64,000 bases of DNA from Photobacterium lutimaris (GCF_003025555.1 NZ_PYMH01000003.1:1-64000); one strand, 5' to 3'. Numbered from the stretch's first letter, positions 8,525 through 19,208 are shown. Made by a program: numbers and translations. Notes: a model not told the origin generated them from the letters alone.

Positions 8525-11500
8525 ATGTTCATAAAAGGATTATTTAGGCGGTTCTGGAACGTATTGAGCTCCAGGTGGGCTTTATCGTTTATTGGCTTGC
8601 TGGCCTTATCGCTGTTGATTTGGTTTGGTGGACCGTTGGTATCTATCGCAGGGCGAGAGCCATTGGCCAGTCATGTGCAAAGGCTTGTTGCATTGCTGGT
8701 ACTGACATTTACTTGGGCTGTTATCAATATCGGCCGCCAATTACGGCATAAGCAGAAGAATGAGAAAGCAGTGAAAACACTGCTTGATGGTGATGATGAC
8801 GCTTCAATGGTAAATGATGCGTCTAAGCGAGAAATAGACCTTCTCCGTTCCAGAATTACTCAGGCGCTATCCGTTCTCAGCAGCTCATCACTTACCCGCA
8901 ATAAAAGTGTGTATCAATTACCATGGTATATCCTTATTGGCCCCCCAGGCACGGGAAAAACGACGGCTCTGTATAACTCTGGGCTGGAGTTCCCGCTGAA
9001 AGATAAGCTTGGTGAGGATCCGCTGGCGGGTGTAGGCGGTACTCGTCATTGTGATTGGTGGTTCACAAATAAAGCGGTATTGATTGACACCGCTGGCCGA
9101 TATACGACACAAGACAGCAATAATGAGCAGGACTCTAGAGGCTGGCTGGGGTTTCTTGGGTTATTAAAAAAGCACCGTGCGCGCAGGCCAATCAATGGGG
9201 CAATTGTGACGGTGAGTTTGGTTAGTCTACTGACTCAAACACATACGGAAAGAAATTTGCACGCCCGTGCGATAAAGCAGCGCATTCAAGAGCTCAAAAA
9301 CCAACTGGGTATGCATCTCCCTGTTTATATTGTTTTGACGAAAGCGGACTTGGTTGCTGGTTTTAATGAGTTTTTCTCTGATTTGTCTGTTGAGCAACGC
9401 GAACAAGTGTGGGGAATTACGTTTCCTGAGCATCCTGATGATAGGGACCGCGGCGTTGTGGGGCTGTTTAACAAGGAGTTTCATTTCCTGCTCGAATCAC
9501 TGACTGAGCGCGTGAATATCCGGTTGAAAACAGAGCGAGATATTGAGAAGCGAACGTTAATTTATGAGTTTCCCAAGCAGCTAAAACTGTTACAGGCTGC
9601 TACTGATGATTTTTTAAAAGAGATATTTTCCCCCAACACTTTTGAAGAAGCCCCGATGCTACGGGGGGTATATATTGTCAGTGCTACTCAAGATGGGGTG
9701 CCGATTGATCGAGTCATGGCACAAACATCCGCTGATCTGGGTTTGGGGCAGGTAGCGCTTCAGCAATCGGGTGGAGCACCAAAAGGGTTCTTCATCAAGC
9801 GCTTGTTCGAGGATGTCATTGTGCCTGAGCAGTATCTGGGTACCGTGAACCGTTACCACAAGCGACAACACCAATGGTTTCGTCTGGGAGTTGTTGGAGC
9901 ATGCTGTTTATCAACCGCTTTGATAGGCAGTCTATGGCTAGTGAGTTATAGGTGGAATAAAGGGCTTATCGATCAGTCTGATACGGCAGTACAGGCGTAT
10001 CAACAACTGGTCATTCAACCTGTAACACCAGACACTGACGCGATTACTCTGGTCAATGTACTTGATGCGCTGAAAGATCTTCCTGCTGGATTTAGTGGCT
10101 ACATGGTGGATACAGAGGAGTATAAACGTGCTGGTCTGTATCAGGGCGATAAGATTGGCCAACCAGCAAAGGCGGCTTATGTGCGCGGGCTGCAAAAATA
10201 CCTTGCTCCTTATCTTGCTTCTTCTCTTCAAAGTGAAATGCAGCTTAATCAAGAGTATTTAGAGTACCTTTATGAAACCTTGAAAGCATACCTCATGCTG
10301 TTCGATAAAGAACATTATGAAGAGGCGCAAGTATTGAGTTGGTTTGCGCTGTATTTTGAGCGTAACTATCCGGGTGATGTCAATAAGGCATTACGTTGGT
10401 CTCTTGCTGAACATACGGCTAATTTGCTAAACCAAGGCAATATCGGGATTCATATTGATGATGAGGCGGTACAAACAGCCCGGGGAGTATTGACTCAGAT
10501 GCCCCTCGCAGAACGAGCCTATCAACGTTTGAAATTGGAGTTTCTGGATAGCCCCGTACCGGACTTTACTCTTACCGATGTATTGGGCATTCAGGGAAGT
10601 AAAATTTTTGAGCGGCGAAGTGGTAAGTTGCTAAGCGAAGGGATCTCTGGCCTCTATACATACAATGGTTTTCATAGTGTTTTTCAGCTTGAAAATCAAC
10701 GTATTGTCAAACGTCTAATGGAAGACAGTTGGGTGTATGGTGATGAGCTCCAGCTTTCAGAATCAACTAAGACGAAAGTTGCAGATAGCGTTAGTCAAAA
10801 ATATTACCGCGATTATGTTTATGAATGGACCCAACTGTTGGCAGATATCAGGTTGAAACCTTATCGAAATGCAGAAGAAGGCCTTCAATTATCGAAAGTG
10901 CTATCGGGAACTGAGCAACCGGTTGAGAGTTTGATCTTGGCTGCACAAAAGCAGCTTCGTTTGACCGATTTACCCGTGAGTGAAAATGCAAAAGCTGCCG
11001 GTGAAGTAGCAGGCCATGCCGCGAAGGTGGCAATGGCGCATAAAAAAGCAAGGATAAACCGTTATTTACCAAATGAGTTGCCATCGGTTGATTTTGACTT
11101 ACCTGGTAAATCTGTAGAACAAGCATTTGCTTCGATTCTGGCGCTCAATGAGGGAGACCTAAATACCCTCAATGAATCTTTTGTACAGTTGCACAATTTT
11201 ATGGTTGAGCTGAGCTCGACAGGAAACAACGACAAGGTGGCATATAAAAGTCTATTGGGCGGAGATGCCCAAGGCAGCTCAACAAAAGCTTTGTCACGAA
11301 TTGAAAATACCCTTCCGCCTCCGTTTGAACAATGGATGGAAGGCTTGTCACAGCAAACGTCTAAATTGGCAAAAAAAGGTTCTAAGACGCACATCAATAC
11401 GCTCTGGCAAGAAAAGGTGGTGAGTCAATACCGAACTGCAATAGAAGGCAAATACCCCTTTAACTCAAGGGCTCGAGGTGATGTTAAGCTGAAGGACTTC

Positions 11501-12079
11501 GGTCGCTTTTTTGGCTATAACGGCGTGATGGATCGCTTCTTCATCGCTTATCTTGAACCTTTTGTCGATACGTCTAGGGGCAATTGGCGGTTTGTAAAGA
11601 ATATCGGTGTAAGTGAGGAGTCACTGCGCTCTTTTGAGCAGGCTCGACGTATTCGTGACGCATTCTTTGAACCCGGCACTCAATCACCGCGGATTGAATT
11701 TGCGATGAAAACGCTTTATTTGGATAAGCATATTAGTAATTTCAAGCTTGAACTTGGAAGGCAGTCGCTGACTTACCGCCATGGCCCGACACGTTCCTCG
11801 AATTTCAGTTGGCCGGAAAAATCGGCGACGTCTAAAGTGCGTTTGGTGTTCACCCCGCCTTTATATGGGCACTCGATCACAAAAACATATGAAGGAAATT
11901 GGGGGCTGTTCAGAATGCTGGATGAGGCAGCAAGGCATCGACCTCAGACCCGCAAAGACCATCTAGTGCAAATTGAGCATAAAGGAAACAGAGCGACAGT
12001 CGAGCTGGTCCCTACGAGCGTCGTGCACCCATTTTGGATGAAGGATTTAGCGGGGTTTTCATGTCCGACAACCTTGTAA
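8525..12079 (+). CDS. tssM: T6SS inner-membrane protein TssM (IcmF)
   Basis: The 1184-residue protein is the core of the membrane complex. Two transmembrane segments lie near residues 18-43 and 50-70. A cytoplasmic NTPase-like domain has an intact Walker A, GPPGTGKTT, near residue 140, and DTAGRY downstream. A third transmembrane segment lies near 454-478. The remaining 700 residues are the periplasmic IcmF-related domain that meets TssJ. The intact Walker A suggests the NTP-binding form rather than the degenerate form found in some systems. Its 3' end overlaps tagF by 19 bp. Confidence 0.96.
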   Translation: MFIKGLFRRFWNVLSSRWALSFIGLLALSLLIWFGGPLVSIAGREPLASHVQRLVALLVLTFTWAVINIGRQLRHKQKNEKAVKTLLDGDDDASMVNDASKREIDLLRSRITQALSVLSSSSLTRNKSVYQLPWYILIGPPGTGKTTALYNSGLEFPLKDKLGEDPLAGVGGTRHCDWWFTNKAVLIDTAGRYTTQDSNNEQDSRGWLGFLGLLKKHRARRPINGAIVTVSLVSLLTQTHTERNLHARAIKQRIQELKNQLGMHLPVYIVLTKADLVAGFNEFFSDLSVEQREQVWGITFPEHPDDRDRGVVGLFNKEFHFLLESLTERVNIRLKTERDIEKRTLIYEFPKQLKLLQAATDDFLKEIFSPNTFEEAPMLRGVYIVSATQDGVPIDRVMAQTSADLGLGQVALQQSGGAPKGFFIKRLFEDVIVPEQYLGTVNRYHKRQHQWFRLGVVGACCLSTALIGSLWLVSYRWNKGLIDQSDTAVQAYQQLVIQPVTPDTDAITLVNVLDALKDLPAGFSGYMVDTEEYKRAGLYQGDKIGQPAKAAYVRGLQKYLAPYLASSLQSEMQLNQEYLEYLYETLKAYLMLFDKEHYEEAQVLSWFALYFERNYPGDVNKALRWSLAEHTANLLNQGNIGIHIDDEAVQTARGVLTQMPLAERAYQRLKLEFLDSPVPDFTLTDVLGIQGSKIFERRSGKLLSEGISGLYTYNGFHSVFQLENQRIVKRLMEDSWVYGDELQLSESTKTKVADSVSQKYYRDYVYEWTQLLADIRLKPYRNAEEGLQLSKVLSGTEQPVESLILAAQKQLRLTDLPVSENAKAAGEVAGHAAKVAMAHKKARINRYLPNELPSVDFDLPGKSVEQAFASILALNEGDLNTLNESFVQLHNFMVELSSTGNNDKVAYKSLLGGDAQGSSTKALSRIENTLPPPFEQWMEGLSQQTSKLAKKGSKTHINTLWQEKVVSQYRTAIEGKYPFNSRARGDVKLKDFGRFFGYNGVMDRFFIAYLEPFVDTSRGNWRFVKNIGVSEESLRSFEQARRIRDAFFEPGTQSPRIEFAMKTLYLDKHISNFKLELGRQSLTYRHGPTRSSNFSWPEKSATSKVRLVFTPPLYGHSITKTYEGNWGLFRMLDEAARHRPQTRKDHLVQIEHKGNRATVELVPTSVVHPFWMKDLAGFSCPTTL

Positions 12080-12756
12080 AAAGCAAGTTTGGTTATTTCG
12101 GAAAAGTACCCGTTCGCGGAGACTTTATTCAGGATCAATTGCCTGCTGACTTTATTGAGAGTTGGAATGAATGGCTGCAGGCAACACTGGCTGTAAGCCG
12201 CGAGCAGTTGGCAGACAATTGGCTGGATTGTTATCTCACAAGTCCTATTTGGCATTTTGCCCTATCTCCAGGGGTATGTGGTGAGAGTGCGATTGTCGGT
12301 ACGTTAATGCCAAGCGTGGATAGGGTGGGGCGGCATTATTACTTCACTCTAGCGAGTCCGGTTGAGCACCCTATCTCGGCATTTTGGGAGCAGAAGCAAT
12401 GGAGTCAGGAATCAGAAGAATTGGTATTGAAACTACTTGATGATGAAACTGACTTTGCTTCATGGGTTAGTGAGTTAAATCAGAATATGTGGTTTGGGGG
12501 CCTCCCCACGGTCGGAACAGATACCAGAATCGTAGATACAGAACAGAGTAATCATCGAGTGCTGATAAACGAAGGGCACATCGAGTCATCCCATATGTTG
12601 CATCTGGCTTATCGGGAGAGGTATGACCGTTATTGTCTGTGGTGGACCTCGGGTTCGGAGCGCGTACCAGCTTGTACGTTAATTACCAGTGGGTTGCCAT
12701 TTGTAGGGCAATTTTCTGCGATGCTGGACGGTTGTTGGGAAGAGTGGGGGTGGTAA
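12061..12756 (+). CDS. tagF: T6SS-associated protein TagF (ImpM)
   Basis: TagF proteins hold T6SS in check post-translationally, in part by binding Fha. The product (231 residues) opens with KFGYFGKVPVRGDFI, the family signature, and has SPVEHP and GLPTVGTDTR further on. I start at ATG 12061 because AGCGGGG lies just upstream; an ATG 27 nt earlier would also be in frame. It overlaps the end of tssM by 19 bp and its stop overlaps the pppA ATG by one base. Fusions of TagF and PppA exist elsewhere, so this close coupling fits a joint regulatory role. Confidence 0.9.
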   Translation: MSDNLVKSKFGYFGKVPVRGDFIQDQLPADFIESWNEWLQATLAVSREQLADNWLDCYLTSPIWHFALSPGVCGESAIVGTLMPSVDRVGRHYYFTLASPVEHPISAFWEQKQWSQESEELVLKLLDDETDFASWVSELNQNMWFGGLPTVGTDTRIVDTEQSNHRVLINEGHIESSHMLHLAYRERYDRYCLWWTSGSERVPACTLITSGLPFVGQFSAMLDGCWEEWGW

Positions 12757-13571
12757 TGAAATCAAAAGAGCTGAACTGGAGATTTCTGACCTTTGTACAG
12801 AGCCATCCGGGAAAAGTTAGGCCATACAATGAAGATGCATGTTTGGAATGTGCTGATGAAGGCGTTTGGGTTGTTGCCGATGGGATGGGTGGACATAAAG
12901 CTGGGGATGTTGCGAGTAAAATTCTGATTGAAATCATTCAGGAATACGTTCGAGGTGCGACAGCCCTGACTTGGGGAATAGACTATTTACGCCAAGCTAT
13001 CGCTAAAGCGAACAGCAGGATCTATGACTATTCACAACAGTACCTCAACGGGGAAACCATAGGGACCACGGTTGTTTTATTGTTGGTGCAAGATGGTTTG
13101 TATCACTGCTTGTGGGTTGGTGATAGCAGGATGTATTTGCTACGTAGTAATCAACTAAGTCAGAAAACTAGGGATCATAGCCAGGTGATGGATATGGTTG
13201 AACAAGGGCTGATTGATAAGGCTGAAGCGGAAAATCATCCGATGGCCAATGTGATAACCCGCGCCGTTGGCGTTGAGCCTAACGTTACTGTCGATCAGGT
13301 GTCGGGCGAATTGGTGTGGGGGGATATATTTCTGCTCTGTACTGACGGTTTGAACAAAGAATTATCCGACCACCTTATCGCACAGTGTATGCAAGCGAAT
13401 AGCGTTACGGATTCTGGCTTAGCCCTAATGCACTCCGCTTTGGTCAAAGGGGGGTCGGATAATATTACTTGTGCTTTGGTTCAGTTGACAAGATCTGAAA
13501 TGGATTATCAGGGGGCTGTTTGCAGTGATGATACCGTCCCGGTATTTCATAAACGGAGTAACTCGTATTGA
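12756..13571 (+). CDS. pppA: T6SS PP2C-type phosphatase PppA
   Basis: PppA dephosphorylates Fha and so switches off or recycles the T6SS. The 271-residue protein has the metal-binding and catalytic PP2C motifs in order: VADGMGGHKAGD near residue 43, GTTVVLL, WVGDSRMYLLR, LLCTDGLNKELSD and GGSDNITCALVQ. The ATG at 12756 overlaps the tagF stop and sits behind GGGGGTGG; a longer reading frame upstream is the shadow of tagF. No transmembrane segment is present. Confidence 0.95.
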   Translation: MKSKELNWRFLTFVQSHPGKVRPYNEDACLECADEGVWVVADGMGGHKAGDVASKILIEIIQEYVRGATALTWGIDYLRQAIAKANSRIYDYSQQYLNGETIGTTVVLLLVQDGLYHCLWVGDSRMYLLRSNQLSQKTRDHSQVMDMVEQGLIDKAEAENHPMANVITRAVGVEPNVTVDQVSGELVWGDIFLLCTDGLNKELSDHLIAQCMQANSVTDSGLALMHSALVKGGSDNITCALVQLTRSEMDYQGAVCSDDTVPVFHKRSNSY

Positions 13572-13621
13572 AAAGGCGGAGTGATTTCACTGCGGCTATC
13601 ATTTATTAGGATATAGCATTC

Positions 13622-14719
13622 ATGGATGGAAATTATATTGATTTTGCTGCACTGATGCAGCCAATTTCAAATGAACTTCCTGCTGGTGAAGATCCCCGTA
13701 CGGATACTTCACCCTATTCGGCCTATTACACCTTAAAGGATGTTCGTAATACTGCTCGTGCAACGGAAAGAAGGTCATTAGTTGATAATGAACCTCTATT
13801 ATCTTCAGCACATCATTGGAAAGACATATTAGAGCAAGTACCTGATCTATTAAATTCCACGTCAAAAGACTTAGAATTTACGGCATGGCTTATTGAAGCA
13901 TTAGTTAGAAATTATGGATTTAGTGGCTTAGCGAGCGGATTCAAAATAGCCACTATTTTAATAAGCGAATTTTGGCCTCACTTATATCCATTTCCAGATG
14001 AAGATGGTGTGGAAACACGTGTTGCATCCATTGTTGGCCTAAATGGTATTGAAGGTGAAGGTACTTTGCTGTTGCCAATAGCCTGTATTCCGATTACAGA
14101 TTTTTCTGGCGGCAAAAATTTTTCTTTATGGGAATATGAACAAGCGCTAGAAATTGAACGCTTAGACGAAGATAAGAAAAAACAACGAATAGATTCTGGT
14201 GGTATTGAATTAAAGGATGTCATTGAAGCGGTTAATGGTTCAAGCAGTATATTTTATCAGGCTCTTTATAGAGATATAGCGTATAGCATAGAGCAATATA
14301 ATGAAATGGTTGAAGCCATGGATCTTGCTTGTGGTACTCCTCAGCCTTCCACCAATATATCGAAACGCTTGCAGTCTTGCCTGGATGCAATCAGTTACCT
14401 TGCAAAAGATAAATTGGATGTTGAAGTGAAAGCTGAAGATTTAAGCTCAGAGGACGAACAAAACTCTGTCTATGAAGACAGGGCGAACCAAGTATTGGAT
14501 GTACAGCTTAATACACGGCAGGAAGCCATCAATCATTTAAAGGCAATTGCGGCTTTTTTTAAAAAGACAGAACCTCATTCGCCAATGGCTTACGGCATTG
14601 AGCAGGTTATTCGATGGAGTGATATGGCGTTACCAGATTTATTAGAAGAGCTAATTACAGATGGCGATGCTAGAAAAGGATATTGTCGATTAGTCGGTAT
14701 CCTGGCGGATGATCGCTAG
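13622..14719 (+). CDS. tssA: T6SS protein TssA (ImpA family)
   Basis: TssA proteins cap or coordinate baseplate priming and tail-tube/sheath polymerisation. The 365-residue product carries the ImpA N-terminal domain (about residues 8-125): PISNELPAGEDPR, followed by a conserved HHWKDILEQ and FGWPHLYP-like FWPHLYPFPDEDG. The C-terminal 120 residues are helical. Its codons are more AT-rich than those of the flanking genes. AGGA lies 10 nt before the ATG. It stands between pppA (50-bp gap) and tssB (62-bp gap). Confidence 0.92.
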   Translation: MDGNYIDFAALMQPISNELPAGEDPRTDTSPYSAYYTLKDVRNTARATERRSLVDNEPLLSSAHHWKDILEQVPDLLNSTSKDLEFTAWLIEALVRNYGFSGLASGFKIATILISEFWPHLYPFPDEDGVETRVASIVGLNGIEGEGTLLLPIACIPITDFSGGKNFSLWEYEQALEIERLDEDKKKQRIDSGGIELKDVIEAVNGSSSIFYQALYRDIAYSIEQYNEMVEAMDLACGTPQPSTNISKRLQSCLDAISYLAKDKLDVEVKAEDLSSEDEQNSVYEDRANQVLDVQLNTRQEAINHLKAIAAFFKKTEPHSPMAYGIEQVIRWSDMALPDLLEELITDGDARKGYCRLVGILADDR

Positions 14720-14781
14720 CAATACTTTATTCGCATGTTGTGGGTGAAGGTATACGTTGAAGTTGGAATAGGGAGAACAGT

Positions 14782-15294
14782 ATGGGGAGTATCCACGGGA
14801 AACTATCACGGGTACGTAAGCCACGGGTACATATTACCTATGATGTAGAAACAGAAGGACTAAGTGTTAAAAAGGAGTTGGCATTTGTTGTTGGGGTGAT
14901 GGGTGACTTTGCTGGGCAGAATTCAGAAGCAATAAAACCCATTAAAGAACGCCGCTTCATTCAGATAGATAGGGACAATTTCGACGACGTCTTAAATCGT
15001 ATGAATCCCAAACTTAAGTTTGGGGTTGATAATAAGTTAGCTAAAGATAACTCCCTTATGGATGTTTCCCTTACATTTTCTTCGATGGCCGATTTTGAAC
15101 CTGCGGCAGTTGTTCAGCAGGTTGATCCTTTACGTAAGCTAATGGAAACAAGAAATAAGCTTAGGGATTTAATGACCAAGGTTGACCGTTCGGAAGATTT
15201 GGAAAACTTGCTTGAGACGGTATTGAACAACACCGGTGATTTGCAGAAGTTATCTGATGAATTGAATGCTAGCAAGGAGGAACCTGCAGAATGA
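14782..15294 (+). CDS. tssB: T6SS contractile sheath small subunit TssB (VipA)
   Basis: TssB pairs with TssC to form the contractile sheath around the Hcp tube. The 170-residue product has the family pattern [12 protein letters not shown] near the start and [11 protein letters not shown] and [15 protein letters not shown] downstream. Length is normal. AGGGAG lies 6 nt before the ATG. The stop overlaps the tssC start (ATGA), which suggests coupled translation in a fixed ratio. Confidence 0.97.
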   Translation: MGSIHGKLSRVRKPRVHITYDVETEGLSVKKELAFVVGVMGDFAGQNSEAIKPIKERRFIQIDRDNFDDVLNRMNPKLKFGVDNKLAKDNSLMDVSLTFSSMADFEPAAVVQQVDPLRKLMETRNKLRDLMTKVDRSEDLENLLETVLNNTGDLQKLSDELNASKEEPAE

Positions 15295-16784
15295 GTACCC
15301 AAACATCTGAGATGCTCGATGCAGCGGTTGATGAAAATAGTCGGTCATTGCTTGACCAGGCTATTTCTGCAACCAAGCAAACTGAAAGTTCGCGTGCCGA
15401 AGAATTACTCCGCACATTAACGGAAGAAGCGCTAAAAGGAACGGTTACTTGGAATAAAAACCTGACAGTGACTTTCCGGGAAGCCATTGCAGCCTTGGAC
15501 GATGCAATATCCATTCAGCTTGCGGAAATAATGCATAACGAGCAGTTCCAAAAACTAGAAGGGAGCTGGCGTGGATTGAACTATCTCGTTATGAACTCGG
15601 AAACCAGTCAGACGCTGAAAATTCGCATGCTGAACATGAGCAAGAAAGAGCTGCACAAGGATTTAAGCAAAGCGGTTGAGTTTGACCAAAGCCAAGTGTT
15701 TAAAAAAGTCTACGAGGCTGAGTTCGGTACACCCGGGGGTGAGCCCTATGGTGCCTTGATTGGTGACTATGAATTTACCAATCATCCTGAAGATATTGAG
15801 ACGCTGGGCTTAATGTCGAATGTTGCCGCGGCGGGTTTTTCTCCGTTTTTGTCTGCAGCCTCACCGGCTTTGTTTGGTTTTGATGAGTGGACTGAACTGT
15901 CAAAACCGCGAGATTTGGATAAAGTCTTTGAGTCATTGGAGTATACAAAGTGGCGTTCTTTCCGAGAAAGTGAAGACTCCCGTTTCGTTACCCTGACGAT
16001 GCCAAGGGTGCTTGCCCGCCTTCCTTACGGTGAGGCGACAGCCCCGACTGAAGCATTTAGGTACGAGGAATTTAATGTCGACCCTGCTTCAGGACTAGCC
16101 ATTAACGCGAATCATGATGATTATTGCTGGATGAATTCGTCCTATGTTCTGGGGACTAAACTCACTGATGCTTTCTCCAAGTATGGTTTCTGCACCGCGA
16201 TTCGAGGGGCAGAGGGTGGCGGGCGAGTGGATAACTTGGCCTCGCATATATTCATCAGTGATGATGGGGATCCGGACCTTAAATGCCCAACGGAAATTGG
16301 CATTACCGATCGCCGAGAAGCTGAATTGGGTAGACTAGGCTTCCTGCCGCTCTGCCACTATAAGAACACTAACTATGCGGTATTTTTTGGTTCGCAAACT
16401 TGCCAGAAACCCCATATTTATACGAGCCCAGAAGCAACTGCCAATGCGGCGATTTCGGCACGGTTACCTTATATGATGGCGACTTCTCGTTTTGCCCATT
16501 ATTTAAAAGTCATGGCGCGGGACAAGATTGGTAGTTACATGGAAGCTGATGACGTCGAGGCGTGGTTGAACCGCTGGATACTGTCTTATGTTAACGCTTC
16601 AGAAGGTGGAGGTCAGGAGATACGAGCCAAATATCCTTTGGCAGATGCCAAAGTTCAGGTCAAGGAAATTCCAGGACAGCCCGGTGCCTATAACGCCGTT
16701 GCTTGGTTGCGTCCTTGGCTGCAGATGGAAGAGCTAACGACCTCACTGAGGCTGGTAGCAAAAATTCCTGAAATTGGCGGCTAA
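15291..16784 (+). CDS. tssC: T6SS contractile sheath large subunit TssC (VipB)
   Basis: TssC is the large sheath subunit. The 497-residue protein has the conserved [48 protein letters not shown] and a C-terminal region ending in [10 protein letters not shown]. It is the canonical partner of the preceding TssB. The shared ATGA junction with tssB and intact motifs make it the principal sheath protein, in contrast to the second paralogue that follows 66 bp downstream. Confidence 0.97.
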   Translation: MSTQTSEMLDAAVDENSRSLLDQAISATKQTESSRAEELLRTLTEEALKGTVTWNKNLTVTFREAIAALDDAISIQLAEIMHNEQFQKLEGSWRGLNYLVMNSETSQTLKIRMLNMSKKELHKDLSKAVEFDQSQVFKKVYEAEFGTPGGEPYGALIGDYEFTNHPEDIETLGLMSNVAAAGFSPFLSAASPALFGFDEWTELSKPRDLDKVFESLEYTKWRSFRESEDSRFVTLTMPRVLARLPYGEATAPTEAFRYEEFNVDPASGLAINANHDDYCWMNSSYVLGTKLTDAFSKYGFCTAIRGAEGGGRVDNLASHIFISDDGDPDLKCPTEIGITDRREAELGRLGFLPLCHYKNTNYAVFFGSQTCQKPHIYTSPEATANAAISARLPYMMATSRFAHYLKVMARDKIGSYMEADDVEAWLNRWILSYVNASEGGGQEIRAKYPLADAKVQVKEIPGQPGAYNAVAWLRPWLQMEELTTSLRLVAKIPEIGG

Positions 16785-16850
16785 GGCTGTGTATGAAAGC
16801 TGGCGCTGGAAGTTTGGCCCAGCTTTCTCATTGATTAAGGATAAGATCTG

Positions 16851-18389
16851 GTGCAGTCAACGCTTAACTTTATTGACTCCGAGCAGTTGGCGGCTAAGCA
16901 GGACAACATGCCACATGACTCTGTGTGGTATGCAGAGGCTGATGTTGTCGAGCAGTTTTTGTCGATGGAAGATGATTACTGGTCATTGCGGATTTGGTTG
17001 GAGAAAGACAGTGATGTTTGTTGGCCTTCAAAGACTGATAAGTCCATCAAGTTAATGCTACTACGCTCAATATCGGCGATTGATGACGCGATCAATAAAC
17101 AGCTCAATGCCATCCTTCATCATGACCACTTTCAAAAGTTGGAGGCGAGTTGGCGTGGCCTCGAGTATTTGACCTCTCAGTTGGCTGAATTTGGAAATGA
17201 ACAGAACTGCAAGATTAAGGTGCTGAACCTAAGTTGGAAAGAATTAAGTCGTGACATTAATCGTGCCATCGAGTTTGACCAAAGTGAGCTATTTAGGCTG
17301 GTGTATACCAATGAGTTTAATATGCCTGGCGGCGAACCCTTTGGTCTATTGATTGGAGACTATCAGTTCTGCCATAAGCCCGGCAGAGGAAATCCTTTCA
17401 GTGATATTGATACTCTGAAAGGGGTATGCCTGACTGCCGCGGCAGCGTTTGCTCCTTTTGTTCTAGCAGCCGAGCCTGCTCTGTTTGGTGTTAACCATTA
17501 TTCTGAGTTGGCCTATGTGAGCGATATTGCCGCACAGTTTGCCCAGGATGAATATGTCGGCTGGCGTAGTTTACGGGCGATGGAAGATGCTCGGTTCTTA
17601 GGGGTGGTTATCCCTAATATGTTAATGCGGGCACCCTATGAGCCAGATGGCTCTCGCAAAGAAGCTTTCTATTTTGATGAGCAAATAACCGATCCACAGG
17701 TTGATCATTTATGGGGAAATGCAGCATACGGTTTTGCTGCAGTTGCACTTAAGGCTTTTACTGAATCGGGTTGGTTTGCTCAGATCCGAGGGCTCCAGCC
17801 TGGGCAATATAAACGTGGGCTGGTGTTTAATTTGGCTTCAACAGCGTATCAGGTATCCAAACGGGTTAGGTTGGGGAAACCATCATTGGATCTGCAAATT
17901 GGTGACCGGTTAGAAAAACAACTTTCTGATAGCGGTTTTATTCCGCTTTCACCTGTGCCTCATACACATGATTTGGCTTTTTTCAGTAATGCTTCGGTTA
18001 ATCATCCCAAAGAGTATGGGTCACTAGGTGCTAATGTAAATGCAAAATTGTCGTCAATGTTGCAATACACATTATGTGCTTCTCGGTTTGCTCATTACAT
18101 CAAGGTGATGGGACGTGACAAGGTGGGTACGTATGAAACAGCAGAGAGTATCGAGCGAGAGTTTCAGCAGTGGCTATTTAGTTATACGACAGCATCAGAT
18201 GAAGCCTCTGACGAAGTGAGATCAAAGTATCCACTCAATGAGGCTCGCATAAAGGTAAAAGAGAAGTCCGGACAGCCCGGGCATTATTATTCAATTATCC
18301 ACCTTAGACCTCATTTTCAATTAGATCAGATGGTATCGACAATACGTCTGATCACTGAGTTAAGTCCAAGGCAGGCTAACGTTGGGTGA
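16851..18389 (+). CDS. Second TssC-family protein, ImpD-like
   Basis: This 512-residue protein is a paralogue of TssC. It shares LEASWRGLEYLTSQL, NMPGGEPFGLLIGDYQF and SRFAHYIKVMGRDKVGTYE with it, but has a different N-terminus and a diverged middle. No second TssB gene accompanies it. Tandem TssC-family genes are known from the Rhizobium imp locus as impC and impD, which occupy exactly this place before impE. Its role there is not settled; it may modify or terminate the sheath or act at the baseplate. The GTG at 16851 has AAGGA upstream; an ATG at 16908 is the alternative start. Confidence 0.88.
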   Translation: MQSTLNFIDSEQLAAKQDNMPHDSVWYAEADVVEQFLSMEDDYWSLRIWLEKDSDVCWPSKTDKSIKLMLLRSISAIDDAINKQLNAILHHDHFQKLEASWRGLEYLTSQLAEFGNEQNCKIKVLNLSWKELSRDINRAIEFDQSELFRLVYTNEFNMPGGEPFGLLIGDYQFCHKPGRGNPFSDIDTLKGVCLTAAAAFAPFVLAAEPALFGVNHYSELAYVSDIAAQFAQDEYVGWRSLRAMEDARFLGVVIPNMLMRAPYEPDGSRKEAFYFDEQITDPQVDHLWGNAAYGFAAVALKAFTESGWFAQIRGLQPGQYKRGLVFNLASTAYQVSKRVRLGKPSLDLQIGDRLEKQLSDSGFIPLSPVPHTHDLAFFSNASVNHPKEYGSLGANVNAKLSSMLQYTLCASRFAHYIKVMGRDKVGTYETAESIEREFQQWLFSYTTASDEASDEVRSKYPLNEARIKVKEKSGQPGHYYSIIHLRPHFQLDQMVSTIRLITELSPRQANVG

Positions 18390-18394
18390 ACAAA

Positions 18395-19195
18395 ATGAAG
18401 CAATTTAAATTAATGATTCAGCAAGGAAAGCTGTCAGAAGCTCTTGATTATTTAGCTGCACGGCTAAAACAAAAGCCGATGGATGTAGATCTCCGAAGTA
18501 GCTTTGTTGAACTGCTGTGTATCGATGGACAGCTAGAGCGTGCTGATAAGCAGCTAAATGTATTAATAAAACAAAGTCCAGAATGCTTGGTTGGTGCCAC
18601 AAATCTTAGACAGTTGATTAGAGCCGCTCAAGCTCGGCTGGATTTTGAAAATGGGGCTGCCACGGCCACTTTGGTTAAGGAGCCTGAAGAATCATTTTCG
18701 GCGTTGCTGCGGTACCGAATGGCGAGATACGGAAAAGATACGGTGACACAGATAGAAAGCGCAATGAAACTGGAAGAGGCTCGTCAAGACTGTCCCGTCA
18801 ATATCAATGGTGAGCAGCGGGACTTAGTGCGGGATCTAGATGACACGCTAGCGGGATATTTAGAAGTTTTTGGTACCAACGGTCAATACTATTTAGTCCC
18901 TTTCGAAGCCCTGATAAGCCTTGAACTCAAACCCATTACTTCGCTGATTGAGCAGGTATGGCGAAAAGTTGAGATCGAGATAGAAGGGGGATTAAGCGGC
19001 GAGGCATTTATACCCATGACTTATGCCGGCAGTGATTCTGATGGTCAAAAATTGGCAAGGGAAACAGATTGGTTAGCGGTTAATGGTTCTGAAGTGTATC
19101 AAGGCGTTGGCCAAAAAATGGTTCTCTTTGGCAATGAGGCCCTCACGCTATCACAGGTTCAGCATTTATCCGCAATATCGATGGCTGCAGCTTAA
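18395..19195 (+). CDS. tagJ: T6SS accessory protein TagJ (ImpE family)
   Basis: The product (266 residues) begins with a TPR-like helical N-terminus (QQGKLSEALDYLAARLKQKP) and ends in the ImpE beta domain with IPMTYAGS and RETDWLAVNGSEVYQG. In Pseudomonas aeruginosa H1-T6SS the TagJ protein binds TssB and helps recruit ClpV to the contracted sheath. The ATG at 18395 has GGGTG upstream; a GTG at 18386 overlapping the previous stop is the alternative. The next gene, tssE, follows after 13 bp. Confidence 0.9.
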   Translation: MKQFKLMIQQGKLSEALDYLAARLKQKPMDVDLRSSFVELLCIDGQLERADKQLNVLIKQSPECLVGATNLRQLIRAAQARLDFENGAATATLVKEPEESFSALLRYRMARYGKDTVTQIESAMKLEEARQDCPVNINGEQRDLVRDLDDTLAGYLEVFGTNGQYYLVPFEALISLELKPITSLIEQVWRKVEIEIEGGLSGEAFIPMTYAGSDSDGQKLARETDWLAVNGSEVYQGVGQKMVLFGNEALTLSQVQHLSAISMAAA

Positions 19196-19208
19196 AGGGG
19201 CGGAACTA

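Noticed and set aside
12633..12755. N-terminal extension of the PppA frame.
   Set aside because: The extension overlaps tagF by 120 bp in another frame, while the ATG at 12756 has a strong ribosome site and starts just before the PP2C domain.
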